A DNA stretch of 64,000 nucleotides, from contig NC_081331.1 of assembly GCF_022539665.2 (NCBI RefSeq), positions 9,269,534 through 9,333,533 on the forward strand, read 5' to 3'. The notes under the pieces were generated by a model. The model was not told the DNA's origin and made no database searches. It saw only the letters and a list, made by a program, of their open reading frames with translations. Numbering within the stretch: position 1 is the stretch's first letter; every line of letters begins with the position of its first letter. This document shows, piece by piece, positions 36,564-49,971 of the stretch. The position numbers were made by a program, and so were the translations under genes. This DNA is from Daphnia carinata (taxonomy: Eukaryota > Arthropoda > Branchiopoda > Diplostraca > Daphniidae).

Positions 36564-39500
36564 TCATTCCATCTCCACCAATGTTATTCCTTCTTCCACG
36601 GTGTCTCCGGGACGGCAGTTTACCGACTTTATCTTTCCGGTGGCTGTAGCAGTTAACTTATTTTGCATTTTCATAGCCTCTGTGGGAGTAAAAAAAAACA
36701 AAACAAATAAAAATATAGATATAAAATATAACATTCATATCGACAACGATCGGATGTTAGCCAGGAAACACATGCAACTAGTTTAATTCAGTTAGGTACG
36801 TACCGATCACCAAAACTTCTTGTCCTTCACTAACGCTATCCCCAACTTTAACATTCACGCTCCGTACGACTCCGGGCATCGGTGATAGTACAGCTTTGCT
36901 TACGTCCACCTGGTAATCACGGTAAATTTAGAAATTCTTGTTGAAAAATTTCCTCAATAAAATTTCAAATAACAATACCTTTGGCTTCTCCAGCATGTGC
37001 GACACATAGCCTTCGGTTTTTTTGGTCAAAATACTTACTGCAAATGGTGTGCCCTTAAATCTAAGAGAAAAAAAAAGAATTACGCGTGTTTACAAGCTCA
37101 GGTTGGTTTAAAATTACCTAATGCGAAAATCTCCATTCGAATTTTTCGAGATAAGCTGAACTACGTGATTTTCATCATCCACTGTTACTTTAATCACAGG
37201 GGAAGCAAGATTAAGGGTGTTTCGTATGCGGTATGTCTTTCCTTCGATGGTCGCCTGATCACACGTCGATAGATAATCGAAGCAATTGTTCTCTAAATAT
37301 TAGTTTGCTTTAAAAAAGTATTACTTATAAAGCTTACCTTATAATAACCATCATCACCCAATTCTACTTCGCAAGGGGATTTGTTTCCTGCGACGTTAAC
37401 TGATAAGACCCACTTCTCAACATTTTTTTTCAGCATGCAATTATCATTTCTCTCATTGGCAAATGCTTGTAAGCGCAGTTCGTTAGTAGCCCACATGCAT
37501 GCTGCTATGCTTATTAAATGCTGTCTTTCCAACAACTGGAGTTGTTTCCCCTGGAAGCCGTTCGGATAGACCTATTTTTAAAGAAATAATAAAAAATAAT
37601 AATCATAAGAACTATATGCTACCTCATATGATCCGGACGAGTATAAATATAACAATGTTAATGTCCACCTTCCCTATTGCGAGAACAGGAGTGGGTTTAT
37701 AGAATGGACAAAGCTGTTTTACCTCGGGAAGATACTTGGTGTTTATGTCTCCGCGGACAAATCGTGATTCATCTAAGATGTCCCGTAATAAAGGAATATT
37801 GTGGGTAACACCTGATGGGAAGAACACGAAAATAGAAGAAAATTATGAAGTGTAATTTTGCTCAACCGAGCAGGAAAACCTAGCAAAATTCAGCAAATAT
37901 TCAGTAGTATAATATATGGACCTTGGACGCAATACAACCAAATACATATGGACATTAATTTACAGCTAAAGGGGTAATATCGTTAGCTTTTGAAAAGAGT
38001 AACACTATAAATACCTCTGATAACATAGGAATCGAGGGCTTCGATTGAGGTTTTCAGAGCTTCATCGCGTGTAGGACCATGACATGCAAGCTTGCATATC
38101 ATTGGATCGTAATAGATGCTTATTTCGCTACCCTCTTCGACTCCACTATCACAGCGGACATTCGGGATAAACGTTGGTTCTATATACTGATCTAGACGTC
38201 CAATAGAAGGCAATCCAAAATTTTTGAAGGGATCCTCTGCATAAACCCGACACTCGATCGCCCATCCCTTTAGGGGAACATCTGATTGCTTGAGATTGAG
38301 ACGGTGGCCTTGCCAGAAACACAAATAAAGATAATAACAATAGTTGCTGGTGAAAGAATTATAGAAGAACGTAGTGTTTATACCTTTTGCAACACGTATC
38401 ATTTGATGTACGAGATCAATTCCAGTTATCATTTCTGTAATAGGGTGCTCTACTTGCAATCGAGTATTCATTTCAAGAAAATAGAAATTCTTTTTAGAGT
38501 CGACTAAAAATTCAACAGTTCCCGCGGAGGAATAGCCGATTTTCTTTGCCAAAGATACAGCTTGTTGCCCCATTGCTATCCGTGTAGCTGGGTCTATGAA
38601 GGTGCTAAAGTATAAGGTAAATGTTAGAATGGCCAAACTTATGGTCTGAAGAATTAATTCGCTATATGGTATCACCTAGGGGCTTCTTCAATAACTTTCT
38701 GATTGCGGCGCTGTATGCTGCATTCTCTTTCATTCAAATAAATTACATTCCCTAGTTTATCTCCAAGTATCTGTTTTAAGAAAAAGTAAATGCTAATTAA
38801 AAAATAACAATAATAAATATAAAATTTTGTTTTTGATGAGTTAGAATGATTAATATAACAATATTAGCAAGACTAAAAATTAATTACTTACTTGAATTTC
38901 TATATGTCTGGGGTTATCAACGAATTTTTCAACCAACATTCTGTCATCACCAAATGAGCTAATTTTTTTTTTTTCCAATAATACAATCAAATCTTTGTAC
39001 ATACATACACGTATAAAAATATTATTACCTTGCCGCCTCTTGTTTGGATAAACGAAATCCTTCCCTGTGAATTGAAATTTTTTTATTTTGAGACCTAAAA
39101 TCTCATTCAGTTGAGGAATTGTTCACCTGGCTTCGGTATCATTCCATGCTATGCGCATGCCCTTCCCTCCACCTCCCGCAGAAGCCTTGATCATAACAGG
39201 ATAACCAATATTCCGCGAAATTTCAAGGCAGTGTTCTTCATCTTTAACAACTCCATCAAATCCTGAGCGAGAACAAACAGCTCAATTTTTTATCAGGGGG
39301 TCTTCCTTAAAGAAATTTACCAGGAATGACATGAACTCCAGCCTCTTTTGCTACCCTTTTTGACTCAATCTTGTCTCCCATGCCTGATATGGCATGTGCT
39401 GATGGACCTATAAAACTGATGCCTTCTTTTTCCTTAAAAAAGGGAAAAAAGTAAGAAGAAGAACAGCAATGAGGTATTACTGGCATTTTACCAGAAAACA

Positions 39501-40320
39501 AATTTGAAACAAAAACACATGACCAAATAAATTATGAACTTACCAGAATAGTCACAAATTCAGCATTTTCTGATAAAAATCCATATCCTGGGTGGACAGC
39601 TTGAGATCCAGTTTGCCTAATAACATTCAAAATTTTCTCCATATTTAAGTAAGATTCCCTGGTTGCTGGAGGTCCAATGCACACAGCTTCATCAGCCATT
39701 TTAACATGAAGCTAATGACAAAATAAGTCAGTATTGAGAACGAAAATGCACATAAACTCCACAGTTCAAACAATACTTAACCGCATTTGAATCAACTGTT
39801 GAGTGCACAGCTACAGTTTTGATGCCCATCAACTTAGCTGTTCGCATGACTCTGCAGGCTATTTCTCCACGATTTGCAATCAGAATCTTTTCAAACGTTG
39901 GTTCGGCTTTATCAATAGGGTCTGTTGTGTAAAACGACGACAATGATCTTCTGCCACATTCATTTTTAAGGGAATGATTAAAACTCCTGTGAATCTAACG
40001 TACATGAAAAAATTCATTTTAGTTTGAAAGAATGGTATTTGTTTCAGAACCTTTTGGGCAGCTAATTGTGTAAGTTTTGCACCTCAACAACACGCCATGC
40101 TTACCTTGATAAGGAATTGAAACCCCACGCCATACTTTAAGTTGATCATTTCGTGATTCAGGGAAAGTAAGTTCTGCAAAAATGGTTGCACTTACCAGAA
40201 GCAAAACAGACTTCGTCTGCTAGCTTCAAACCCAATTGAAATACCCGTACTGAAATCACTGAACCACTGACCCATTTGGGGACCCTTGGTATTTCGTGTA
40301 CGCATACCATATCCCAGCAT
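36564..40320 (-). CDS. PCCA: Propionyl-CoA carboxylase alpha chain, mitochondrial
   Basis: The biotin-containing subunit of mitochondrial propionyl-CoA carboxylase, which converts propionyl-CoA to methylmalonyl-CoA in odd-chain fatty acid and branched amino acid breakdown. The biotin carboxylase domain starts [20 protein letters not shown] near 39.9 kb, with [28 protein letters not shown], the ATP loop [16 protein letters not shown] (about 39.17 kb) and [20 protein letters not shown] (about 38.45 kb). After [13 protein letters not shown] comes the central domain, then the biotinyl domain VLSPMPGVV with biotinylated Lys in EAMKM (codon 36671-36669) split by an intron. The stop is at 36566-36564. 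The N-terminus is less sure: an exon at about 40320-40196 ([16 protein letters not shown]) splices in phase into [15 protein letters not shown] and looks like a mitochondrial leader. Divergent from the coracle gene. Confidence 0.94.
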
Positions 40321-42260
40321 AGCGTGGAAAACATTGTGGAATAGCAAAACTTGTCCGTTAGTGAAGGTAATGGACCTCAAAGCCCTTCTCTACGGTTCAC
40401 TAGTACCACCACTTGTTAATACCATGTTGAACCCCCTTTTAACTTTCTCGCAACACTTTTTGAAATACCCTCTCTCGCGGTTAGGGTGCCAATCGCGTTA
40501 TATTAGCTCCACATGGATCCACCATGCCGTTTGTCTATAGTATTCTTTTCTGACGTTCAAGAAATTTTGGCAGGAAATAGAATATATGAAGAAACAAATG
40601 CGGGAGTAAATGGTTGAAATTAATTTTTTTTCGCGATTTCTTTCCCTTAGCCATGCGGCTATAATGAGAGTACGGTAAAGATTTATAGCCGAAGCCCTTA
40701 TGAATATTTGAGTTACAACATTCGTGATTTGAATCTTAAAACACTTTGGGCTCCAGTGGATTATTTTCAGGAACATTAAAGCTAGTCCATTATCTCAAGG
40801 CTTACTTTTCATGTATCAATGCATCTTCGAACTAATATAGATTTGTATTGGATCATATCAGATGTGAATAAAAAAATTTATTGTAGATCAACTGCATTAA
40901 CCTCTAGACAAACGCATCGATTCAGACGGCTATGGAACTGTCCGTTGTTTGGACAGAAAATTTATTATCAGCACTGATAAGGGAGTTTTTTTTATAGCAT
41001 GTTACGCGAATAATTAATGTTGGTCACGTCCATGGGCGATCACCCAATAATCTTTGGGTGTTAAAAAACGAGGCTTTTGTTTAAATTATGCGATTGCCAG
41101 ATTTACTGGGTTTTTTCATGACCACACTTCCACTCTTATTTTTCTGTACTTTGATACCTTTACCTGAATTTCGTAGTGCTCATGGGAGAATTGGACGGAG
41201 TTCTTTCATATCAGGCAGATTCGATACAACGCCGGCATAGCCCCATGAAAAAAGTGTTCAAGCATAAAGCTTTTTCAATTCTTGGTTTTCTCCTAACGCT
41301 TTTTTGACATTTACTTTATACAAGATATTTGAGAAGTTATATAAAAGCAGTTGTACAATAAAAAAAAAAAGGAAATCTTTCTTTAGACTAAATTTTCTCT
41401 AACAAGTCATCTTATATGCCTTCCAACGTTGAAAAAAAAAATGATGATTCAAATTAGTAGTGCTCTGTCGGATAAGGAAAAAAGTGAATTGTTCCGAAAA
41501 CAGATTAAATAAATATTATTATAACAAGAGCACCGAATACTTGCGGCGTTTGATAAACATTTTTGCATTGTAATACGTATGATAACTAATTCAATTTTGA
41601 ATGAAATGACAAAAATTTTATAATAAAATTTAGTAATAATAAAGAATCCATCTTTCTTTATTCTTACTTTGAGGTTTTGCTCGAAAAATTTTATGCAATA
41701 GAACACTGCTAACTAGTCATGTAGGTATCTAGGCCAATTTAAGAACTTTACCCTATTACCTATTAGTTTTAGCAAGGTATACAAGTTAAAAAGTTTACTC
41801 TGTAATAGCTACGCGTTGGTCTTAATATGAAGGACATGGTATTTCCCGCAATTTACCGGGCTAATTGCAGTAAGTAGCTCCTCCTACTAGGGGCGGGCCA
41901 AAGCCATTCCATGGAGTTTTCCACCGTATACCGCGGCAAAGCGTACGCGTAGAGGATTTACCATAGACCCATCTGAACTTAGGTGTGGTCAATAAAAGAA
42001 ACCTGATGCGATTTCCAACGAGCTAATTTTTTGTTATCGAAGAAATTGGAGAGTGGTGCTTAGAAGCTTTGTTTTATTGATTTATCTTGCTCTGCTTGAT
42101 TTCAGTTCGACGGCTTTGTTTGATTGTTTGTGGATTTGGTTCAGAACATTGCTAAGGAGTAGTCCCAAAACAAACAGGTGTGGCCATCACTTAAAGCTTT
42201 TATCATTCTTCACTCATACTTCTTGGTAAAAATCATCATTACATTCTTATTTAGGTTATC
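40321..42260. other. Divergent region between PCCA and coracle
   Basis: About 1.9 kb, AT-rich, holding both promoters. A non-coding exon of the coracle gene probably ends in this stretch: the acceptor TTATTTAG lies just before GTTATC and the ATG at 42261. No other gene, RNA or transposon end was recognised. Confidence 0.45.
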
Positions 42261-45200
42261 ATGCCTGAAGCTGCAGCTAATTTGGAGGACTCAAACACAA
42301 AAGAGAACATGAAATCTAAAGAAGGAAATGAAAAGAAAATGAAGAAATCAGCAACGTCCAATGGACTTGGTTCATTTACAAGGGGGAAGCTGGTTTTGGC
42401 CAGAGTTAATATGCTTGATGGAACAGTAACTGACCTAAGCATTGAAGTAAGTATTTGTAACTACTCAGCGAAGGGTATGATACACATGTTACACCTCCAG
42501 TCCTATTTCATGGCATAGTGTAAAATCGCTATAAGTTTATATTTCCTGGTTTTTTACCATAACCTCATTGCAAGTGGTGATACAGCTAGGTGCTCTGCTA
42601 TTTTCTACTAAAACGAGTATGATCATCTCAATAACAAACATACTTGTCCAGAGCCATCAGTAGTTATTGTGGCAAGATTTTTAAGCCAGTATGTAGGATT
42701 ACGAAGATATTAGATCGCTGTGACATGGTCTAAAGTTCCAAGCAACCATTGTTTAAACATGAGCTCTTTCTTTTGCTTTTTAAAACTCCCGAATTCATCT
42801 AGAAAATCTACAAATAGCTTTCATTCTATTAGAAATGAAGATTTGCATCAAGTAAACTCATTTTTTAAATTTCGAAGATTTTTTCTAATATATTTAGTTA
42901 GGGTTAAAATATTACCTGGAAGTGAATGGAAGGATCAACGGTGCGAGGGAATAAGTTAATTTCGTTAATTTATCTCAGACTACTTGTTTCACACTTTTTC
43001 ATAGAGTTGTTCATGCCGGCAAGCATGAACACTAACTACCGGGGGAAAATAACGCTCTTGTAGTTATAAATGCCATGCATCCGAGCAACAACGTCTTTAA
43101 GCTATATACCAAAAGCTTTAATATGAATCATAATTTGTACCCCAAAGACAATGAAACTTTTAGAAAACAATGTTTTCAGTGTGATGATTGAAGGGAATTC
43201 CAGTGCATCTAAGTTCTGTTGCATACATCTAGCTGGTCCTTCTTAATCAGAATTTTTCCATATATATTTTTTCTTGTTGTTGTTTTTAACCATCTTTATT
43301 TCCACCTTTAGAAAGGCGCTAGAGGACAAGAACTTCTTGATCGTGTATGTGAGCAAGTGGATTTGGTCGAAAAAGACTATTATGGTTTGGTATATCTTGA
43401 CCAAGACAGTAATAGAAACTGGTTGGCAGCTGACAAAAAAATCTCAAAACAACTGAAAAGTATGTTTTTCTTTTTGTTTTTCATCATAGAAATTTATTTA
43501 AAAAGCCATTTATACTTTATTATGTGTTAATCAGGCCATCCTTGGGAATTCAATTTCGAAGTGAAATTTTACCCTCCCGATCCTTCCCAGCTTCAGGAAG
43601 ATATAACTCGATACCAGCTATGTCTTCAAGTTAGAAATGATATTCTGTCGGGAAAGTAAGCGTTTGTGAGCGAAAGATAAGAAAAAATAAGATAATAGCT
43701 ATACTATCTTAGTGAAACATGGATTATTTTTCTTTTATTATTATTTACAGACTACCGTGCTCGTTTGTCACACATGCTTTGTTGGGATCTTACCTCGTAC
43801 AATCAGAGCTTGGCGATTACGACCCCACTGAACATGGCACTGGCTCGGAGTATGTCCGTGAGTTACGTCTAGCTCCCAATCAAACGCCCGAGCTTGAGGA
43901 GAAGGTTAGCGAACTTCATCGGACGCACAAGGGGCAGACACCAGAAGAAGCCGAATTACATTATTTGGAAAATGCCAAGAAATTGGCCATGTACGGGGTA
44001 GATCTTCACCAAGCTCGAGATTCGGAAGGAGTTGATATTCTGTTAGGTGTATGTGCATCGGGATTACTTGTCTATAAAGATAGGTAATTTATAAGTTACG
44101 AACTAGTTCAAACCAGCCAATTTAATGATTTCTGCAACTCCATTATGTTCCTAGGCTTCGCATCAATCGATTTGCTTGGCCGAAAATTTTGAAGATATCT
44201 TACCGACGCAATGGATTTTATATCAAAATTCGTCCTGGCGAATTTGAACAGTACGAATCTACTATTGGTTTTAAATTGTCCAATCACCGGGCATCTAAAA
44301 GACTGTGGAAAGTCTGTGTTGAACATCACACCTTTTTCAGGTTAAATTAAGCGTTGCTTATTCTTGTACTAAAAGCTGACAGAAACTTTGGAATTTCTAG
44401 ACTCATGACGCCAGAACCTCCACAGAAAATTGGACTTTTCCCCCGTTTGGGTTCCAAATTTCGCTATTCTGGTCGAACTCAGTATCAAACTCGACAGGCA
44501 TCGGCATTAATTGACCGTCCTGCCCCTCAGTTTGAACGTACTCTAAGTAAACGGCAACCTGGATCGAGGAGCGTTGATGGTAATAAGTTGGTTTAGAATT
44601 CTGTTTCTTCCGGTTTTCTGATCTCTCTTTGCACGACATGCACACATAGCTGGATTAGGGAACAGCACTGTGGTAGACAGACCGCAACGAGAAGTCAAAC
44701 GAACAACCATGGCCTCTGCTCCACCCCCGCCTACTACTAAGGTTATAACTGTTTAATTTGCCTTATTCTTTCGCCGTTGTCAAATTTCGAGTTTTCTGTT
44801 TTGGAAAATCTCTATCGTGTTTTTGAATATTTTACAGCCCCTCATGGCTGAAGGCCCAGCTGAAGGAGAATGGGAAGAGGATGCCGGTCTGGGTGCGGCC
44901 GCGGCCGAACGACGAAGAGAAAAGGCTTTGGAACGTGAAAAAGCCAAGGAAAAGGAGGAAAAAGCAACGCAACAAAAGGTAAGAAACCATTCATCTGATC
45001 AGTACATTTTAAGAACTAAGTATAAAGCTTGTTCGATTTCGAACGATTCTGATTGAGCGAAGGGAAAAGAAGGAACACGTTATAACGCGTTGATGAATAA
45101 ATCACTGAGTGCGACGTGACTAGTCCTTTAGTTTTGAACATGCAAAGCTAAAGGGGATCTTTACGTTAAAGGAGGAACGATTAGTACGACCTCTTCCTGT

Positions 45201-48200
45201 TGTCCCCAATGGTGTACCAGACAGAAATACTGTTTCGCGCCAATCTTCCAATCAATCGGCGGTCAACTTGATTCTTCCTCTTAGTGCATCTTCGCTGGAA
45301 AGGTCTCAAGCGCTAGTACAAGGTTGGGGAATTGTCACAACGATCAATTCTTTCTAATCAATCGCTCGAAAATGTTTGAAACGGTGACTTAGGAAACGAC
45401 CGGGTTCGATTTGGACCTAATAAAGCGAACGAAGCTTTGGTAATGAAGGCAGGTGTCAATTCTTCCGATGGCGTCCACTCGGACGTAAGCTCGACTGGCT
45501 ATGCAAGTAGTCGCGCATTCAGCGTTGAATACAGCCCAGAATTAAACCGCCTCGTGGATGAGTTGTACATGCTGCCCGAAACGCAGCCGGTGGAGCCGAC
45601 GAAGCCAAACAGCAAAGCTGTACAGAATCAGCCTCTTTGGTCGTCCGTTCAACCCGCTCCTTTTGCTATGATGTATAGGGAAGAGACCAGGAGAAGATCA
45701 TCCAGCTCGAGATCCTCTGTTGCTGCTGGTATACCAGGCGAGAAACAAAGGATCCCTAGTGCGCTACCAACTGAAACGTACGCCAGAAGTCGAATGGGTC
45801 GTCCAACATCGTACTTTTATTCGACACCTGGCACTCTTTTGTCCGATACAAATCCGAGTTCTAAGTACACAAAGAGCCTTTCAGCAAGTCAAAGTGTGTC
45901 TAAATCGACAGACGAGGTACCCATTGTCGTATGGGCTTTCCGTGTCGTCCATTGTCGTCAGATGTAAGCTTCATGAAATTGAATCTTGTCCTGTCCTCGT
46001 TTACCTGTTTGCGTTTTGCTGGTTACTCGTCGCCAAAATGCTTCAAGTATTGCCGTTTTTCATGGTTTTGGGGTGATTTGCAGCCATTTATTGATCGACG
46101 TGAGGTGTTGGCAAATGTGGAGGGTGTTCGGTCCCTTTTTGTTTTGTCTAGTTTGTGTGTGTGTGTCAAATGTATGTTTCATTTTGTAATTTATTATTGT
46201 GTTTTAATAGAAACCGGTGGGTGGAGTTGCGGTGATGCCACTGGGCACTGATCTGCTATCGAAGTTTCGCAAAGATAAAACAAAAGAAGAGGGAACAACA
46301 CACCAACCAGTTGCAGATGTAAGCACGAACATTTATTTTTTAATTTCATTTTTTTTTTCATTATCCACCGTTAGTTTTGTTCCAATATCAGTTTGCGTGC
46401 TTGACAATTGCTAATTAATGTAGATCCCTAAGTAATTTGAGTAATTTTTCAGTTTCTTCATCCTAAAAATAACCTGCATTGCATTTTTTTCTCGTAGAGC
46501 TTGATTGTCACGATTGCCGTTCTGTTTTATTTATTTATTATTTTTTTTAAGAATGAATTTAACAAATGAGAATGTTTTATAAGTTTGACTGATAATTTTT
46601 TAAAACATTATTTTCGCTAAAAACTGTCGAACAGACTGTTGCATTTTTGTGTCCCTTATGGTGTAACCTTTGCATGTTTGTATTACGTCGTTAATTTGAA
46701 TCCGTAGCAACGCGAAGTGTTGGTCAAAACGACCAGCCGTAGGATCGGCAGTGACGAAGAATCCGGCGTTTCCGCATCAGAAGGATTGCCAACGACTACT
46801 ACGTCCCCTGGTTTCACTCGCTCTTACACGTATAATGCCACTGAAGACTCCGGCACGAAGCGACGGTTTGAACCGCAGAGCCTTGGTTTTCGGTATGATG
46901 GCCAACCTTCTGTGGGTGCTCAACAACCCAATAGTCCGACTGGTACTCAATTTTGTTTTCATGTATAGTCATTATTTTTCGCTAATAGCATCTTCTTCTT
47001 TTATAGGTAGTAGCAGTTCAGGGAAGAAAAACGTCGGACTGGCTTTTAGTTACGTTGCAGGAGACGAGGAAAAGTTAGCTGACGCAAGCCGTATATTGAA
47101 AAACACGTCCCCGCGAGGTGACAACTTGTCAAGATCGTATGACAAAACAGAGAAAGACACCAAACAGGGCCATATTGACTATGTCGAGTCGGCCTACTTG
47201 AAGGACAAGGATACCGAGCAGCTCTCGGCTTACGGTATGTTTTTGTATCACGCATGAGACAGAGAGAGATAATTAACATTTTGTTCAATAGACGAAGGTC
47301 GTTTGCCAAAAATCGGCAATCAAAGGGAAGATCGAACCACCAAAACTGCTGACTCCGGCAGTGATGGTGATAATTCGAGCTTAGAAGAATCTGTTGAAGA
47401 ACACAAGCAGCCACAAACGGAAGAAATTATGAATGCTGAATTAGCTGCTAGGGTAAATCTCTTTCGTGTATTCCTCATGGAGAACACATTTTCAATAACA
47501 ATTATCTATATTTGATCATTTGTTTGTAGGAAAGAGCACAGAAAGCAGCTTTCCTTGGCGGAACTAGCGCAGCATTATCTGCAACTCAAGCCCCGAAAAT
47601 CGTGAAAACTACAACAAAACAAACTCTCGTTCAGAACGCCGACGGATTACGACACAACAAGGAAGAAAAAGTCGAAGATTTGACTCCAGGCGGTTCCGGG
47701 GCCGTCACCGTTGTATCTTCAGTCAATAAAGTATTACCGTTCTGTTAGCACTAAAATGATAATTTTTTTTTTTTTACCTAGGTGACTACGGTCCTTTAGT
47801 AATTAGCATTGTTATTTTTTTGCGCACGTTAGAATTTACTGCATGAATGCACCCTTGCTTTTTTCGTGTTGCTGCATTCGTTATATATCCGTATATTTTT
47901 TAAAATTTAGTTACGTTTATTTATAATTAATTTTTTTTCAAATAGTATTTAGACCCGCATGTATTTACGTATTCTATATTGTGTTGTTTTTGTTTTTTTA
48001 AAGGCTGATTTACCTGACGAACTTTCCTCTGGAAGTCATGCACATAATGTCCCACATGTTAAAGCAACCCAGGTTACGACACGGACAGCGTTGACCAAAG
48101 AAGACAAAGAGACCAATTCCACCACTTCGCAAATTGAAGAAAAGACTTTTACTGCAACCACCATGACAACTGGTCATCGCCAAGAACAACGTGTAGTAAC

Positions 48201-49326
48201 GCAAGAAGTGCGGACGGCTACCATTCTGACCAGCGCTGAACCGAATCAGGTACGAATTCCACATATTTTTTGCATTTTCTCGTCTTGTTCGGGATTCTTC
48301 ATTATTTTCCCTACTGGAAAAGGTAATTTAGAAACAGAAAATTGTGGAGTAACCCAAACCCCACTCCCATCAAGCTTCTCCACGAATCAATTCATGCTTT
48401 CACTGCCTGATTGATTTTTAACTAAAAAATTGAATTGTACCTTCCTTAAGCATTTGTTATCGTGTAGATTAGTCCCATTGCATCTTGCCCTGATTTAGTT
48501 GATCCTAGTACATCCACCTTTCTTTGTTTCGCAATTTACGGCAAAATTGAAAGCTAACACCTGATTGTATTGAACATTCTGGTTAACCGTCTCCAGATAA
48601 CCGCACGCCGCATGAGTGTTCATAGCACGAGTTCAGAAGATTCTGGTACAGCAGTTGACGGTGACCAGGTTTGATTCTGTCCATTTAACATTTATTAAGT
48701 GGCATTCCTTCTGTAGTATTTTCATCTTGCCCTTTTTCGTGTTTCAGGAGCCACCGATTGTTAAAACAGAGACGGTCAAGTACGATCCGTCGTCCTTTTC
48801 TCCTGTTGCTGCACCGAAGACAAGCTCATCTTACCCTTTCGTTCCTACCGAAACACGTACTATGGGTAGCGCAGGCCACGTTAGCCACGATGAAGAAGAC
48901 ACCAAAGGCTCGTCAGTTGTGACAACGTTGATGGAACAACAAGGAGAAGTAATCACCACTCAAAACATAACTTCAAAGACACGCACCGTGGAGACAGTCA
49001 CGGTAAGAATAGACGCCTTTTCGCACGATCAGAGATAAAATTTTTATGGTATCTATGTTTTTCTCCACTGTATAGTATAAAAAAGAACATGACGGTTTGG
49101 TTGAAACTCGGGTCGAGCAAAAGATCACCATTCAGAGCGACGGGGATCCGATTGATCATGATCGGGCTCTAGCAGAAGCAATCCAGGTGCGTGGTAGATA
49201 ATATTTAATTAAAAACAATAACAACTATGTAATTATTGATCAATCTTATTTTAGGAGGCCACTGCTATGAACCCGGATATGACTGTAGAAAAGATAGAAA
49301 TTCAACAACAAGCACTACCACAGTAG
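42261..49326 (+). CDS. cora: Protein 4.1 / coracle-type FERM protein
   Basis: 4.1 proteins link membrane proteins to the spectrin-actin skeleton; fly Coracle is part of septate junctions. The ATG at 42261 gives [20 protein letters not shown]. The FERM domain runs from about 42.4 to 44.4 kb: [125 protein letters not shown] and [15 protein letters not shown]-like wording. The FERM-adjacent region follows ([16 protein letters not shown]). Long Ser/Thr-rich variable exons fill 44.6-48.3 kb. The C-terminal 4.1 domain is at 48.75-49.33 kb: [54 protein letters not shown], stop at 49324-49326. Alternative splicing of the middle exons is likely but not shown. Convergent with the HemK-type gene. Confidence 0.93.
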
Positions 49327-49971
49327 ATTCGGTTCGCACACGACGTTGTGCTGCTTCTTTTCAATCCTCGTATCGAATAGACCATTTTTTTATTATTATT
49401 ATTATTTTATGGAAATTAATCACATTATACCTACCAATAAAGCTTGAGGGTTACTTCGCACTGAAATATTTTGTGGGTAATCTGTTTTCACAACTAATTT
49501 TATGTAAATGTTAGGGTGGGTGGTTGTTTCCTCGCAAGAGTATTTTAGAAAGCAGAAAAGATATCGATCGACCAAATAAATTTAGAACAAGGTCATACCC
49601 AACTTTTATTTGATTGCCAACGTCTGAACCCCCAATGATACAGTCGTTTCAGTTGTCATCGGTTTCTAATTTTCATCGATGTAACCACCCATTCATTCAT
49701 TTTGTAAGTTTCAATTAAAAATACTACGGCTACAAGTTTCAATATCATTTTGCTTGTCCAGATTGTGGTTCTCTTTGGAGACAAGGGAATGCTGAAACAT
49801 ATTTGTATTCATCACCTAAGACATTGCAGTTCATGACTTTGGGCAGGCATTCTGAACGCAAAACAGCTTATAGAATTTGAATTCATTTCACGCGCCTTGT
49901 TTTCCACTTTCATTTATTTACTTCATATGTAATAACTAATCCAAAACATCTTTCTCCTTCAATGACGTTTT
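49327..49971. other. Convergent 3' region between coracle and the HemK-type gene
   Basis: About 645 bp between two converging stop codons. AT-rich (includes an ATT run near 49390) with AATAAA near 49436. No gene recognised; presumably 3' UTRs. Confidence 0.5.
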
